A program made the position numbers and the translations under genes. The notes below the pieces were generated by a model. That model had not been told where the DNA came from, did not search any database, and worked only from the letters and a program-made list of their open reading frames with translations. 7,291 nt of DNA from Bacillota bacterium (lineage in GTDB: Bacteria; Bacillota; Bacilli; Bacillales; Cytobacillaceae), in the NCBI GenBank assembly GCA_023389895.1, contig JAEWDX010000404.1:1-7291 (forward strand). Reading direction: 5' to 3'. Of this stretch, positions 1 through 6,761 are shown piece by piece; positions within the stretch are counted from its first letter, which is position 1, and each line of letters opens with the position of its first letter.

Positions 1-2
1 AT

Positions 3-257
3 GTAAAGCTATCTGCACTATGCTCTATCGCAAGTGTGCTAATACTCGTTGAATTGGCAAAAACGACAAATATGTTGCAGTTGCAGTTCAATCCAATTTA
101 TTTTTCAACAAAGTTGCAGTTAGATACTCCTATTTTCATAAGGGATATGATGATACCTTACTTTTTATTTAGTGCACTGATTGCTATTTTGTATTTTACC
201 GTCATTAGGCTTTTAACTGTAAAACAATACAAAAGATATGCTTTAATAAGGGGGTGA
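3..257 (+). CDS. C-terminal part of a membrane protein, probably an ABC-2 permease subunit (5' end outside window)
   Basis: The frame is open from the left edge of the window to a TGA at 255-257, so this is the 3' part of a longer gene; an internal GTG at 36 is not a convincing start. About 84 residues are visible. A hydrophobic segment is cut by the edge (SALCSIASVLILVEL), followed by a polar loop and a second membrane helix (roughly MIPYFLFSALIAILYFTVIRLL), and then a basic tail (KQYKRYALIRG). A final helix followed by a short basic cytoplasmic tail is usual for ABC-2 exporter permeases. The next gene is a permease of that type only 7 bp downstream, and its ribosome binding site overlaps this stop codon. 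I infer that both belong to one exporter operon with an ATPase gene further upstream. Too little is visible to name the substrate. Confidence 0.6.
   Translation, partial: VKLSALCSIASVLILVELAKTTNMLQLQFNPIYFSTKLQLDTPIFIRDMMIPYFLFSALIAILYFTVIRLLTVKQYKRYALIRG
248..257 (+). promoter_or_regulatory. Ribosome binding site overlapping the upstream stop codon
   Basis: AAGGGGGTGA overlaps the TGA stop of the preceding gene and lies 7 bp before the GTG at 265. It resembles the Bacillus consensus AAGGAGGTGA. It decides the GTG start of the permease and suggests translational coupling. Confidence 0.7.
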
Positions 258-264
258 AGCTTTA

Positions 265-1446
265 GTGAGAGAACTAGTACGTGTAGAATGTAAGCGAATA
301 TTAAATAAAAAAATACTTGGACTCATTTTGGTTGTTGGCTTTGCATTTTCAATCTTCTGTGCTGTAAGTAATTTTGCCTCCTATAATATATATGATTCCT
401 CTGGGAAAGTGGTTATCTCAGCAAAAGATAACTTAACAGAGTCAAAAAAAGCAGAGCATAACATTTTACTTGATAACCAAGCATTGATAGACATAATAAG
501 CGGAGAAGATAAAAGCAATTATCTATATAACATAAACACAATTAGACTGATTCTTGCTACCTATTCTGAAAAGAACTTTTCTGAAATAACACAGTCGGAT
601 GTTGAACATTTCTACGAGCAGCGAATTGCTACATTAGAATCCTATGCACTAAGACCATTGGGGATTTTCACAGAGAAACAAATAGAACATTTAAAAGTTA
701 AGGCTTTAAAAATAGAAACACCTTTACCCATTGGATACTCTGAAGGTTGGAAAAATTTAAATAACGATATGTCAGATCTTTTGCTTATTACTTTGCTGAC
801 TCTATCAGTTATTTTGCTTTCGGTATTTGGTGGAACGGAAAAAACAAATATGAATGAGTTATGCAATTCAACAAAAAATGGAAAAATAACGTTCATTAAA
901 GCTAAAATGATAGCTGGATTTGAAATAGCTTCAATCGTTTACTTATTATATGTAACAATGTTGACAATTACGCAGTTACTTATTTTTGGAGTTAATGGAT
1001 ATAACCTTGCGATACAAAGTGACACATTTTATCTTTTTTCATCGTGCAATATAACATTTTTAGAGCAATACCTACTTAATGTATTTATAGGCTATGTAGC
1101 GATTATTTTCATGGCAGCAATAATTTTTTTCTTTACTGCAATGACAGAACAAATAATGGCTGGAGGGGTATTAACAACATTTTTTTGGATTTTTATGATC
1201 ACAATACCAAGCAACCTGTTTACTAGCTTCGGCATTACACATAATCTAAGTAATTTCTTCCCATCTAACATGATTAATTTTAATAGACTATATAGAAATA
1301 ATGAAATATATGAAGTGTTCGGGCAAATGATACCAAGCTATATGTGGATTGTTATGATGGCACTTATTATAACTGTTGGCACAGCATTATCCACCTATAG
1401 TGTAGCTAATATTAAATTATCAAAGAAATGCATGATGAAGAAGTAG
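265..1446 (+). CDS. ABC-2-type transporter permease
   Basis: This is a 393-residue integral membrane protein, probably the membrane subunit of an ABC exporter. A basic N-terminus (MRELVRVECKRILNKK) leads into helix 1 at about 16-38. A long hydrophilic segment (about 39-168), probably outside the membrane, precedes five more helices at about 171-190, 217-243, 270-294, 298-317 and 360-382. Between helices 2 and 3 lies NELCNSTKNGKITFIKAKMIAG, here split as NELCNSTKNG and KITFIKAKMIAG. It matches the cytoplasmic 'LLSTpxsRxxixxgKxla' motif of ABC-2 permeases, which contacts the ATPase. Helix count, the long loop after helix 1 and this motif fit permeases that sit beside separate ATPase genes, including bacteriocin-immunity and peptide-resistance exporters. 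The GTG start is supported by the site at 248-257. The stop is doubled (TAG TAA). The substrate is unknown and no ATPase is visible in the window. Confidence 0.75.
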   Translation: MRELVRVECKRILNKKILGLILVVGFAFSIFCAVSNFASYNIYDSSGKVVISAKDNLTESKKAEHNILLDNQALIDIISGEDKSNYLYNINTIRLILATYSEKNFSEITQSDVEHFYEQRIATLESYALRPLGIFTEKQIEHLKVKALKIETPLPIGYSEGWKNLNNDMSDLLLITLLTLSVILLSVFGGTEKTNMNELCNSTKNGKITFIKAKMIAGFEIASIVYLLYVTMLTITQLLIFGVNGYNLAIQSDTFYLFSSCNITFLEQYLLNVFIGYVAIIFMAAIIFFFTAMTEQIMAGGVLTTFFWIFMITIPSNLFTSFGITHNLSNFFPSNMINFNRLYRNNEIYEVFGQMIPSYMWIVMMALIITVGTALSTYSVANIKLSKKCMMKK

Positions 1447-1526
1447 TAAATAAATAATATTACATTCATTCTGCTCTATCGTTCCACGTAGAGTGCTATG
1501 CATTGATAAAATTAAAAGAATAAAGT

Positions 1527-1685
1527 TTTATCTCACATCTAACTGGCAGTAAAACCCCCACCTCAAGAGTAAGAGGAATCGAAGAAGTCTAGGTGGGGGA
1601 TAACTGCCAGTAAATGTCCGATTGGTTCAACTAACCATCAGTGAGGGATGGAAGAATGCCCCCACTGATGGAAGTTTCACTTTAT
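1527..1685. mobile_element. bcr1-like short mobile repeat with TTTAT at both ends
   Basis: TTTAT at 1527-1531 and at 1681-1685 bound a 149-bp interior with two strong hairpins. Hairpin 1 pairs ACTGGCAGT (1542-1550) with ACTGCCAGT (1603-1611) and, after a small internal loop, CCCCCACCT (1555-1563) with AGGTGGGGG (1591-1599), leaving a 27-nt purine-rich loop. Hairpin 2 pairs CCATCAGTG (1635-1643) with CACTGATGG (1663-1671), extended by GGG/CCC. There is no protein-coding frame. Size, structure and TTTAT ends agree with what I remember of bcr1, an interspersed roughly 155-bp repeat of the Bacillus cereus group with mobile-element traits. The identification is from memory. It lies 81 bp after the permease stop and 150 bp before the hydrolase start, and the structure could also act as a folded RNA in read-through transcripts. 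Confidence 0.7.
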
Positions 1686-1752
1686 GCAGGAGGAGCAGTA
1701 AGAGCAGTAAGTTCTTTTAACCGTTAATAAACTTTAACTGTTCCTTCTGCAT
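1684..1752. repeat. 16-bp inverted repeat (hairpin) abutting the bcr1-like element
   Basis: ATGCAGGAGGAGCAGT (1684-1699) pairs along its whole length with ACTGTTCCTTCTGCAT (1737-1752) as RNA, using two G-U pairs, around a 37-nt loop. The left arm begins inside the TTTAT copy that ends the bcr1-like element. No U-run follows the hairpin, so it is not an intrinsic terminator on the plus strand. Its function is unknown. It may be part of the site into which the element inserted, or the remnant of another repeat. Confidence 0.55.
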
Positions 1753-1771
1753 TAATCTCCATTTTATACCC
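1741..1771. repeat. Dispersed 31-bp direct repeat, copy A
   Basis: This matches 2951-2981 at 27 of 31 positions, with a shared core CTGCATTAATC and CCATTTTA; three of the four differences are C/T. On the minus strand both copies keep a short frame with a related peptide (KWRLMQKE here, KWGLMQEE in the other copy). This could reflect a common decayed coding or intergenic repeat. Its first 12 bases are the right arm of the adjoining hairpin. Confidence 0.5.
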
Positions 1772-1829
1772 ATTAAGTTATTTGGGAATAATATGTTGAA
1801 GAATACATAGTCTATGCAAAGAAAGTAAT

Positions 1830-1834
1830 GGAGG
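1830..1834 (+). promoter_or_regulatory. Ribosome binding site that selects the hydrolase start
   Basis: GGAGG lies 7 bases before the ATG at 1842, 4 before the ATG at 1839 and only 1 before the TTG at 1836. Spacing favours the ATG at 1842. Confidence 0.7.
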
Positions 1835-1841
1835 ATTGATG

Positions 1842-2378
1842 ATGAAAGGGAAAAATACGGCTTTATTGATCATTGATATTCAACTTGGTTCATTTTTGGA
1901 GAAATTTCCTTTATATAATAGTGATGGGTTATTAAATAACATTCAAGCAATCATTACCAATGCACATAGTAAACAAATTCCAGTTTTTATGACGAAACAT
2001 AATGGCAAAAAAAGGTCTTCAACACAGAAAGGAAGTGCTGGCTGGGAAATTCACCCATCTCTTCAGCTTACAGGGACGGAAATTATTATAGAAAAAGATA
2101 ATCCGGATGCATTTCAGCAGACAGACTTAGAACAACAATTAACGTTTAGAGAAATCGGTCGTATCATTATCGCTGGCATTCGTTCAGATATATGTATAGA
2201 TGCTACTTGCCGGCAGGCATACAGTAAAAGCTACGAAGTAATTATTGCAAAGGATGGGCATAGTACATATAATACTGGGCTATTAAAGGCTAAACAAATT
2301 ATTGATCACCATAATGAAATATTCGAAGCATGGTTTGCCGATGTTATTCAAACAAGTGAAATGGAACTTTATTTTTAA
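1842..2378 (+). CDS. Isochorismatase-family cysteine hydrolase
   Basis: This is a 178-residue soluble protein of the isochorismatase-like cysteine hydrolase fold, the usual length for single-domain members. Three features identify it: a first strand with the catalytic aspartate in TALLIIDIQLG (Asp12), a lysine in IIEKDNPDAF (Lys85), and the nucleophile region GIRSDICIDATCRQA with Cys118, matching the family pattern GxxTDxCVxxTxRxA with Ser for Thr. Asp, Lys and Cys form the known catalytic triad. Members hydrolyse isochorismate, nicotinamide, N-carbamoyl compounds and other amides. The sequence alone does not settle the substrate. There is no EntB-type carrier domain and no siderophore gene nearby, so isochorismate is not implied. 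ATG 1842 is chosen by spacing to GGAGG; 1836 (TTG) and 1839 (ATG) are in-frame alternatives. It appears to be a single-gene unit followed by a weak terminator. Confidence 0.88.
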   Translation: MKGKNTALLIIDIQLGSFLEKFPLYNSDGLLNNIQAIITNAHSKQIPVFMTKHNGKKRSSTQKGSAGWEIHPSLQLTGTEIIIEKDNPDAFQQTDLEQQLTFREIGRIIIAGIRSDICIDATCRQAYSKSYEVIIAKDGHSTYNTGLLKAKQIIDHHNEIFEAWFADVIQTSEMELYF

Positions 2379-2449
2379 AAATTGCAACTAACAAAAAGAC
2401 TAAGGTTTCATATGATTTATTAATTGGTTTATTGAATGATTTTTTTAAT

Positions 2450-2487
2450 TTTCCAAAAAGACCCTTTGGAAATAACTTTTTTGATTT
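2450..2487 (+). terminator. Candidate intrinsic terminator of the hydrolase gene
   Basis: TTTCCAAA (2450-2457) pairs with TTTGGAAA (2465-2472) around a 7-nt loop. T-rich sequence follows (CTTTTTTGATTTTT). It lies 72 bp after the hydrolase stop. The stem has only two G-C pairs, and four bases separate it from the T-run, so it is weak. Confidence 0.4.
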
Positions 2488-2565
2488 TTAAGGAAATGCC
2501 TGGGAAGCATTGGAACGGTTCGAGGGCACTGAAAAAGTCCGATTAAAGACAAGAAGAAGCTAACC

Positions 2566-2587
2566 ACCTACTATATATAGGTTTTTT
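2566..2587 (+). terminator. Weak stem-loop followed by a T-run
   Basis: ACCTA (2566-2570) pairs with TAGGT (2578-2582), enclosing CTATATA, and runs straight into TTTTTT (2582-2587). The shape is that of a terminator but the stem is short. It could back up the terminator at 2450 or belong to a lost gene. Confidence 0.3.
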
Positions 2588-2639
2588 GCTACTCCTTTAC
2601 TAAAGTTTGAAGATTGTATATTGATTAGGTAAGGCATAT

Positions 2640-2906
2640 TTGCTAAAAAAATAAACGTAGTCGGTGTAAATTTTGATCATTTAGAAACTGTAGTGAAATC
2701 AATTCCTCAAGCATTACAAAACATGATGCAATGCGGCTCCGTCTGAAAAATTAACCGAACTGGAGAAGATGATTAGAATTACATTGATTCCCGAGGAAGA
2801 ACCAACGGAAGATGAAAAGAGGATTATAGAGCAAGCTGAAAAAGAATTTATAATTGGTGAAACATATTCTTTTGAAGAAGTATTTGGAGACGAATTAAAA
2901 ATGTAG
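2640..2906 (+). pseudogene. Frameshifted small gene, possibly antitoxin-like
   Basis: Two plus-strand frames join into what looks like one small protein of about 88 residues. The first part, open from after a TAA at 2630-2632 to a TGA at 2744-2746, reads KINVVGVNFDHLETVVKSI followed by PQALQNMMQ. The second, in another frame from about 2727 to a TAG at 2904-2906, reads AAPSEKLTELEKMIRITLI, then PEEEPTEDEKRIIEQAEKE and FIIGETYSFEEVFGDELKM. The join is near 2727-2733, so one base was gained or lost there. The first part has no normal start. A TTG at 2640 behind AGGTAAGG would fit (MLKKINVVG...) if the A-run at 2645-2651 were one base longer, which would mean a second frameshift. The acidic tail with 'GETYSFEEVF' recalls small type II antitoxins, but I do not recognise the family and no toxin gene is next to it. 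A 4-bp stem (CACC/GGTG, 2916-2933) and a T-rich run follow the stop. Confidence 0.5.
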
Positions 2907-2950
2907 ATCAAAATTCACCAGGCATTTTCGGTGTTTATTTTTTTGTTTTC

Positions 2951-2981
2951 TTCCTCCTGCATTAATCCCCATTTTACCCCC
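2951..2981. repeat. Dispersed 31-bp direct repeat, copy B
   Basis: This is the second copy of the repeat at 1741-1771 (27 of 31 identical). Its start (2953-2962, CCTCCTGCAT) is also the exact reverse complement of 1684-1693, the left arm of the hairpin beside copy A. A minus-strand frame through it reads ISWGVKWGLMQEEENKK and closes at 2918, without a credible start. Confidence 0.5.
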
Positions 2982-3013
2982 CAACTGATTTTACAATTCC
3001 CCCATTCCCCTAA

Positions 3014-3051
3014 GCTGAATTATTCAAAAATTCAGCCAGATGTTTTATGAT
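3014..3051 (+). promoter_or_regulatory. Candidate promoter of the exporter operon with an inverted repeat over the -35 box
   Basis: TTCAAA (3023-3028) and TATGAT (3046-3051) are 17 bp apart and fit a sigma-A promoter (-10 box 5 of 6, -35 box 4 of 6). An inverted repeat, GCTGAATT (3014-3021) and AATTCAGC (3029-3036), encloses the -35 box exactly. This is a plausible operator for a repressor that blocks RNA polymerase. Transcription would start near 3058, giving a leader of about 110 nt before the ATG at 3167. No T-run follows the repeat, so it is not a terminator. Confidence 0.45.
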
Positions 3052-3166
3052 AGAACCATGAAATATTTAGGGATTCGAAAGAAATTATGAAATGAGGAAT
3101 TAACAGCCTCAATCATTCCACCTTATATATTGATTTCCATGCAAAACACCGACGGAGGATTTTCAT

Positions 3167-4897
3167 ATGCGAAAGTTAGCACCATTTTTAAAACCATATA
3201 AAGTTATGATTGTGATCGCGCTTATTTTTACATTATTGGAGCTTGTTGTTGAATTAGTGCAGCCGCTCTTTATGGCGAAGATCATTGATGAAGGGATTCT
3301 TGTGAAAGACCTTGGTGTTGTCATGAAATGGGGAGGGGTGATGCTCCTCTTTTCCGCAATTGCTTTTATGGCGGGGATTATAAATTCATTTTATTCTGCG
3401 CATGTTGGGCAAAACTTTGGCTTTGATGTACGGAGCAAGCTATTTGCGAAAGTGCAATCCTTCTCTTTTGCTAACTTCAATTTATTTCCTACATCCTCGC
3501 TCATTACAAGAATGACGAATGATATTACGCAAATTCAAAACACAGTTTTTATGAGCTTAAGAATTGCCTTAAGGGCGCCATTGTTGATCATTGGTGGGCT
3601 TGTGATGGCCTTTATCGTTAATGTGAAAATGGCTCTTATTCTCGCAGCGGTCGTACCGTTCCTCTTCCTTTTTCTCTTCTGGTTATTGAATAACGGGGGC
3701 AAGCTTTTTAAAATTGTCCAGGGGAAATTAGATGCTGTTAACAATATCATGCGAGAAAACTTAACGGGAATTAGACTAATTAAAGCGTTTGTCAGAAGAA
3801 AACATGAAGAAAAGCGGTTCAGAAAGGTAAATCAAGATCTCCGAGACAAAACGATCCACGCCTTACGCATCATGGAATTAACGATGCCAATTCTACTTTT
3901 AATCATGAACATTAGTATTCTCGCTGTTCTTTGGTTTGGGAGTATTCATGTCGGAACCGGGCAAGTAAAGATCGGAGAGGTTGTCGCCATTGTTAACTAT
4001 GCAACACGAATGACTGCCGCATTTTCTGTTTTCTCGATGATCATTATGGTCTTTTCTCGAGCAAGAGCCTCTTCAAATCGAATTGTGGAAGTTCTTGATA
4101 CGGAAATTGCGCTTGTTGATGCAGAAGAAGCAGAAGAGGAGAATAAAATCCATGAAGGAGAAATCGTTTTCAATCATGTTAGTTTTCGATATCCCGGAAG
4201 CGATTCTCCTGCGTTAGCAGATATTAGTTTTACGATAATGCCTGGTGAGACAATCGCCATTCTTGGTGCAACTGGTTCTGGAAAAACAACAATATTTCAA
4301 TTAATTCCCCGACTATATGATATTGAGAGCGGGAGCATTCTAATTGATGGAATGGATATTCGAAAAATGAAAATGGAGACACTCCGGAGGAATATCGGTT
4401 ATGTTCCACAAGAAGCCTTGCTGTTTTCGGGAAGTATTAAAGAGAATATCTCCTGGGGCAAGGAAGATGCAACAATCGATGAAATCATAGAGGCTCTCAG
4501 AAACGCTCAAATTGAGGAAACCATTCATTCTTTTCCCAAGGGGTTAGACACAAACCTTGGTCAAAAAGGGGTGAATCTTTCCGGTGGGCAAAAGCAAAGG
4601 TTATCGATCGCAAGAGCACTCGTTAGGAAACCAAAACTGTTACTCCTTGACGATAGCACGAGTGCACTTGACGTGAAAACAGAGGCAAACTTGCTCAAGG
4701 CATTAAAGGAATATGGCTGCACAACACTGATTATCACACAAAAATTAAGTACGGCTGTCGAAGCAGATCAAATTTTACTGCTTGAGGATGGTGCCTTATT
4801 AGCACAAGGAACACACGAGGAACTACTACGAACATCTGCCCTATACAAGAAAATTTATCAATCTCAGTCAGGGGATGGTGAACGTTATTATGCTTAA
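3167..4897 (+). CDS. yfiB: Heterodimeric ABC exporter, half with degenerate ATPase site (YfiB-like)
   Basis: This 576-residue half-transporter has an exporter membrane domain (about 1-310, six helices near 13-37, 55-76, 130-150, 154-174, 237-258 and 265-295) followed by an ATPase domain. Walker A is GATGSGKT (367-374), the signature is LSGGQ (471-475), and Walker B is LLLLDD (491-496). The residue after the Walker B Asp495 is Asp496 instead of the catalytic Glu, and the H-loop has Gln525 instead of His (IITQKLST). Such changes mark the degenerate half of heterodimeric exporters such as BmrC and TM287. Length and N-terminus resemble Bacillus subtilis YfiB; the symbol is by resemblance. The partner overlaps its 3' end. 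Probable role: export of lipophilic compounds or drugs from the membrane, substrate unproven. The start is clear: GGAGG at 3154-3158 lies 8 bases before the ATG. Confidence 0.9.
   Translation: MRKLAPFLKPYKVMIVIALIFTLLELVVELVQPLFMAKIIDEGILVKDLGVVMKWGGVMLLFSAIAFMAGIINSFYSAHVGQNFGFDVRSKLFAKVQSFSFANFNLFPTSSLITRMTNDITQIQNTVFMSLRIALRAPLLIIGGLVMAFIVNVKMALILAAVVPFLFLFLFWLLNNGGKLFKIVQGKLDAVNNIMRENLTGIRLIKAFVRRKHEEKRFRKVNQDLRDKTIHALRIMELTMPILLLIMNISILAVLWFGSIHVGTGQVKIGEVVAIVNYATRMTAAFSVFSMIIMVFSRARASSNRIVEVLDTEIALVDAEEAEEENKIHEGEIVFNHVSFRYPGSDSPALADISFTIMPGETIAILGATGSGKTTIFQLIPRLYDIESGSILIDGMDIRKMKMETLRRNIGYVPQEALLFSGSIKENISWGKEDATIDEIIEALRNAQIEETIHSFPKGLDTNLGQKGVNLSGGQKQRLSIARALVRKPKLLLLDDSTSALDVKTEANLLKALKEYGCTTLIITQKLSTAVEADQILLLEDGALLAQGTHEELLRTSALYKKIYQSQSGDGERYYA
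4877..4881 (+). promoter_or_regulatory. Ribosome binding site inside the upstream gene, favouring ATG 4890
   Basis: GGTGA lies 8 bases before the ATG at 4890, ideal spacing for pairing with the 3' end of 16S rRNA. The in-frame ATG at 4875 and GTG at 4878 directly follow AGGGG (4870-4874), too close for normal use. The site sits in the last codons of the first exporter gene, so translation of the two is probably coupled. Confidence 0.5.
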
Positions 4898-6728
4898 TGA
4901 ATGGAAAAAACCGTTTCAATATCCAAAGTTGTCGCTAAACAAAGAAAATAATCAAAAATCGAAAGGATCAAATCGGAAACCGAGCAATGTTAAAAATACG
5001 TTAATAAGAATTTGGTATTTTCTCGCAGTGGAAAAAGCACTCTTATTTCTTGTTCTCTTTATGGTTGTGATTAGCTCGGCATTAGGACTTCTCGGCCCAT
5101 ACTTAGTTGGAAAAACGATTGATGACTATATTGTTACGACCAATCATGTCGGTTTGTTCAAGTTATTTATCGGATTAATCTTTATTTATCTCTTCCATTC
5201 ATTATCTCTTTGGCTACAAAACTATTGGATGATTGGGATTGCGCAAAACACTGTTTTTACAATGAGAACAAAACTTTTTCACCATCTTCATAAGCTACCG
5301 ATTCCTTTTTTCGATAAGCGTCAACATGGGGAATTGATGAGCAGAATTACGAATGATATTGAGAATGTCAGTTCCACATTAAATAGCTCATTTATCCAAG
5401 TTTTTTCTAGTTTGCTAACGCTTATTGGAACTGTTTCTGTGATGGTCTGGTTAAGCCTGCCATTGACGCTATTAACGTTAATCATTGTGCCGCTCATGTT
5501 TATCGGAATGAAGTGGATTACGAAACGAACAGGTCCTTTGTTTAAAGAACAGCAGAAGCATCTTGGTGAATTAAATGGCTTTATTGAAGAATCCATCTCT
5601 GGTCAGAGAATTATTAAAACATTTTCACAGGAAAAAAAGGTAATCGATGAATTTCTTGAAAAAGCGGAACGGCTGAAGAACGCTGGTTTTTGGGCACAAA
5701 CGTATTCTGGTTTTATCCCGAAGCTAATGAATGTCTTAAATAATTTAAGCTTTGCGATTATCGCGGGAATTGGTGGGATTTTTGCGTTAAAGGGCATGAT
5801 TTCCATTGGGGTTATCGTTATTTTTACCGAATATGCCCGTCAATTTACCCGTCCACTCAATGATCTTGCCAACCAGTTCAACACATTGTTGTCGGCAATC
5901 GCTGGTGCGGAAAGGGTCTTTGAAATTCTCGATGAAGAGGAAGAGTTTACGGGAAATGAAAAATGTATGGAGTTAAATGCGGTGAATGGTGATGTTGGTT
6001 TTCAACATGTCAGTTTCGGATATGAGGACGAAGCGAATACACTTAAAAATATCCATTTCACTGTAAAAGCTGGGGAGACTGCAGCCTTTGTAGGACCAAC
6101 AGGGGCAGGAAAAACAACGATTATCAATTTGTTATCAAGATTTTACGAGCTTAATAGCGGGTGTATTTTGCTTGATGGCCATGATATTGCTACTGTGAAA
6201 AAGGAAAGCTTGCGGCAACAGCTTGGCTTTGTTTTGCAGGATACCTTCTTATTTCAAGGTACGATTCGGGAAAATATTCGCTATGGGAGATTGGAGGCAA
6301 CGGATGAAGAAATTGTTGTAGCAGCCAAGTTAGCCAATGCGGATTGGTTTATTAAAAGACTAGCAAATGGCTATGATACGGTTTTGAATCAAGATGGAAG
6401 TGGGATTAGCCAAGGGCAAAAACAGTTATTGTCGATCGCGAGAGCCTTTCTTGCCAACCCATCTATTCTCATTTTAGATGAGGCAACAAGCAGTATTGAT
6501 ACAGTGACAGAATTGAAGATTCAAGAGGCGTTGCGAGAATTAATGAAGGGGAGAACGAGTTTTGTTATCGCCCATCGTTTAAATACCATCCAAAATGCAG
6601 ATAAAATTTTTGTCATCGAGAAGGGGCAAATTATCGAAGCTGGCAACCATGATTCTCTTCTTAAGGATAAGGGATTTTATTATCAATTACACGGAAAAGC
6701 TGTTGAGAGCTTTGCTGGTGGGGGATAA
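4890..6728 (+). CDS. yfiC: Heterodimeric ABC exporter, catalytic half (YfiC-like)
   Basis: This is a 612-residue half-transporter (617 if translation starts at ATG 4875). A polar Lys/Asn-rich N-terminal extension of about 45 residues precedes six helices (about 50-72, 90-112, 168-190, 192-210, and a pair between 283 and 318) and an ATPase domain. Walker A is GPTGAGKT (402-409) and Walker B is ILILDE with Asp530 and catalytic Glu531. The H-loop His562 is present (VIAHRLNT). The signature is unusual, ISQGQ (506-510) instead of LSGGQ. It complements the first gene: its own ATP site, completed by that protein's LSGGQ, is catalytic, while the other site is degenerate on both sides. The gene starts 8 bp inside the end of the first, typical of subunits made in equal amounts. 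It resembles B. subtilis YfiC in length and N-terminus (KPFQYPK). The substrate is unknown, with drug or lipid export likely. Confidence 0.9.
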   Translation: MLNEWKKPFQYPKLSLNKENNQKSKGSNRKPSNVKNTLIRIWYFLAVEKALLFLVLFMVVISSALGLLGPYLVGKTIDDYIVTTNHVGLFKLFIGLIFIYLFHSLSLWLQNYWMIGIAQNTVFTMRTKLFHHLHKLPIPFFDKRQHGELMSRITNDIENVSSTLNSSFIQVFSSLLTLIGTVSVMVWLSLPLTLLTLIIVPLMFIGMKWITKRTGPLFKEQQKHLGELNGFIEESISGQRIIKTFSQEKKVIDEFLEKAERLKNAGFWAQTYSGFIPKLMNVLNNLSFAIIAGIGGIFALKGMISIGVIVIFTEYARQFTRPLNDLANQFNTLLSAIAGAERVFEILDEEEEFTGNEKCMELNAVNGDVGFQHVSFGYEDEANTLKNIHFTVKAGETAAFVGPTGAGKTTIINLLSRFYELNSGCILLDGHDIATVKKESLRQQLGFVLQDTFLFQGTIRENIRYGRLEATDEEIVVAAKLANADWFIKRLANGYDTVLNQDGSGISQGQKQLLSIARAFLANPSILILDEATSSIDTVTELKIQEALRELMKGRTSFVIAHRLNTIQNADKIFVIEKGQIIEAGNHDSLLKDKGFYYQLHGKAVESFAGGG

Positions 6729-6761
6729 CTCGCTCGTTTTTATCCGTGTTAATAATTTTTG

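Larger units (their letters stand above)
2379..2639. other. Intergenic stretch without a recognisable gene
   Basis: Apart from two terminator candidates I see only short open segments without credible starts. One plus-strand stretch at 2492-2563 reads NAWEALERFEGTEKVRLK in part and ends in TAA. It follows a stop directly and has no start codon with a ribosome binding site. It may be a scrap of a lost gene, or chance. Confidence 0.4.

Noticed and set aside
1472..1481. TGCTCTATCG shared with positions 21-30
   Set aside because: It is only 10 bases long and lies in unrelated contexts (one within a coding region), so it is within chance.
1764..1792. TTATAC and AATAAT, 17 bp apart, as the hydrolase promoter
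   Set aside because: The -35 match is poor and the region is AT-rich, so such pairs are expected by chance.
2525..2540. GGCACTGAAAAAGTCC, which recalls terminal repeats of some IS1182-family elements
   Set aside because: There is no matching inverted copy and no transposase sequence in the window, so a single 16-base resemblance from memory is not enough.
2714..2911. Minus-strand 65-codon frame
   Set aside because: It is the antisense of the frameshifted plus-strand gene; serine- and isoleucine-rich content is the usual shadow of a Glu/Lys-rich gene.
6723..6745. GGATAA/TTATCC hairpin overlapping the stop of the second exporter gene
   Set aside because: It has an 11-nt loop, only two G-C pairs and no T-run after it; the structure at 6762-6794 is the better terminator.
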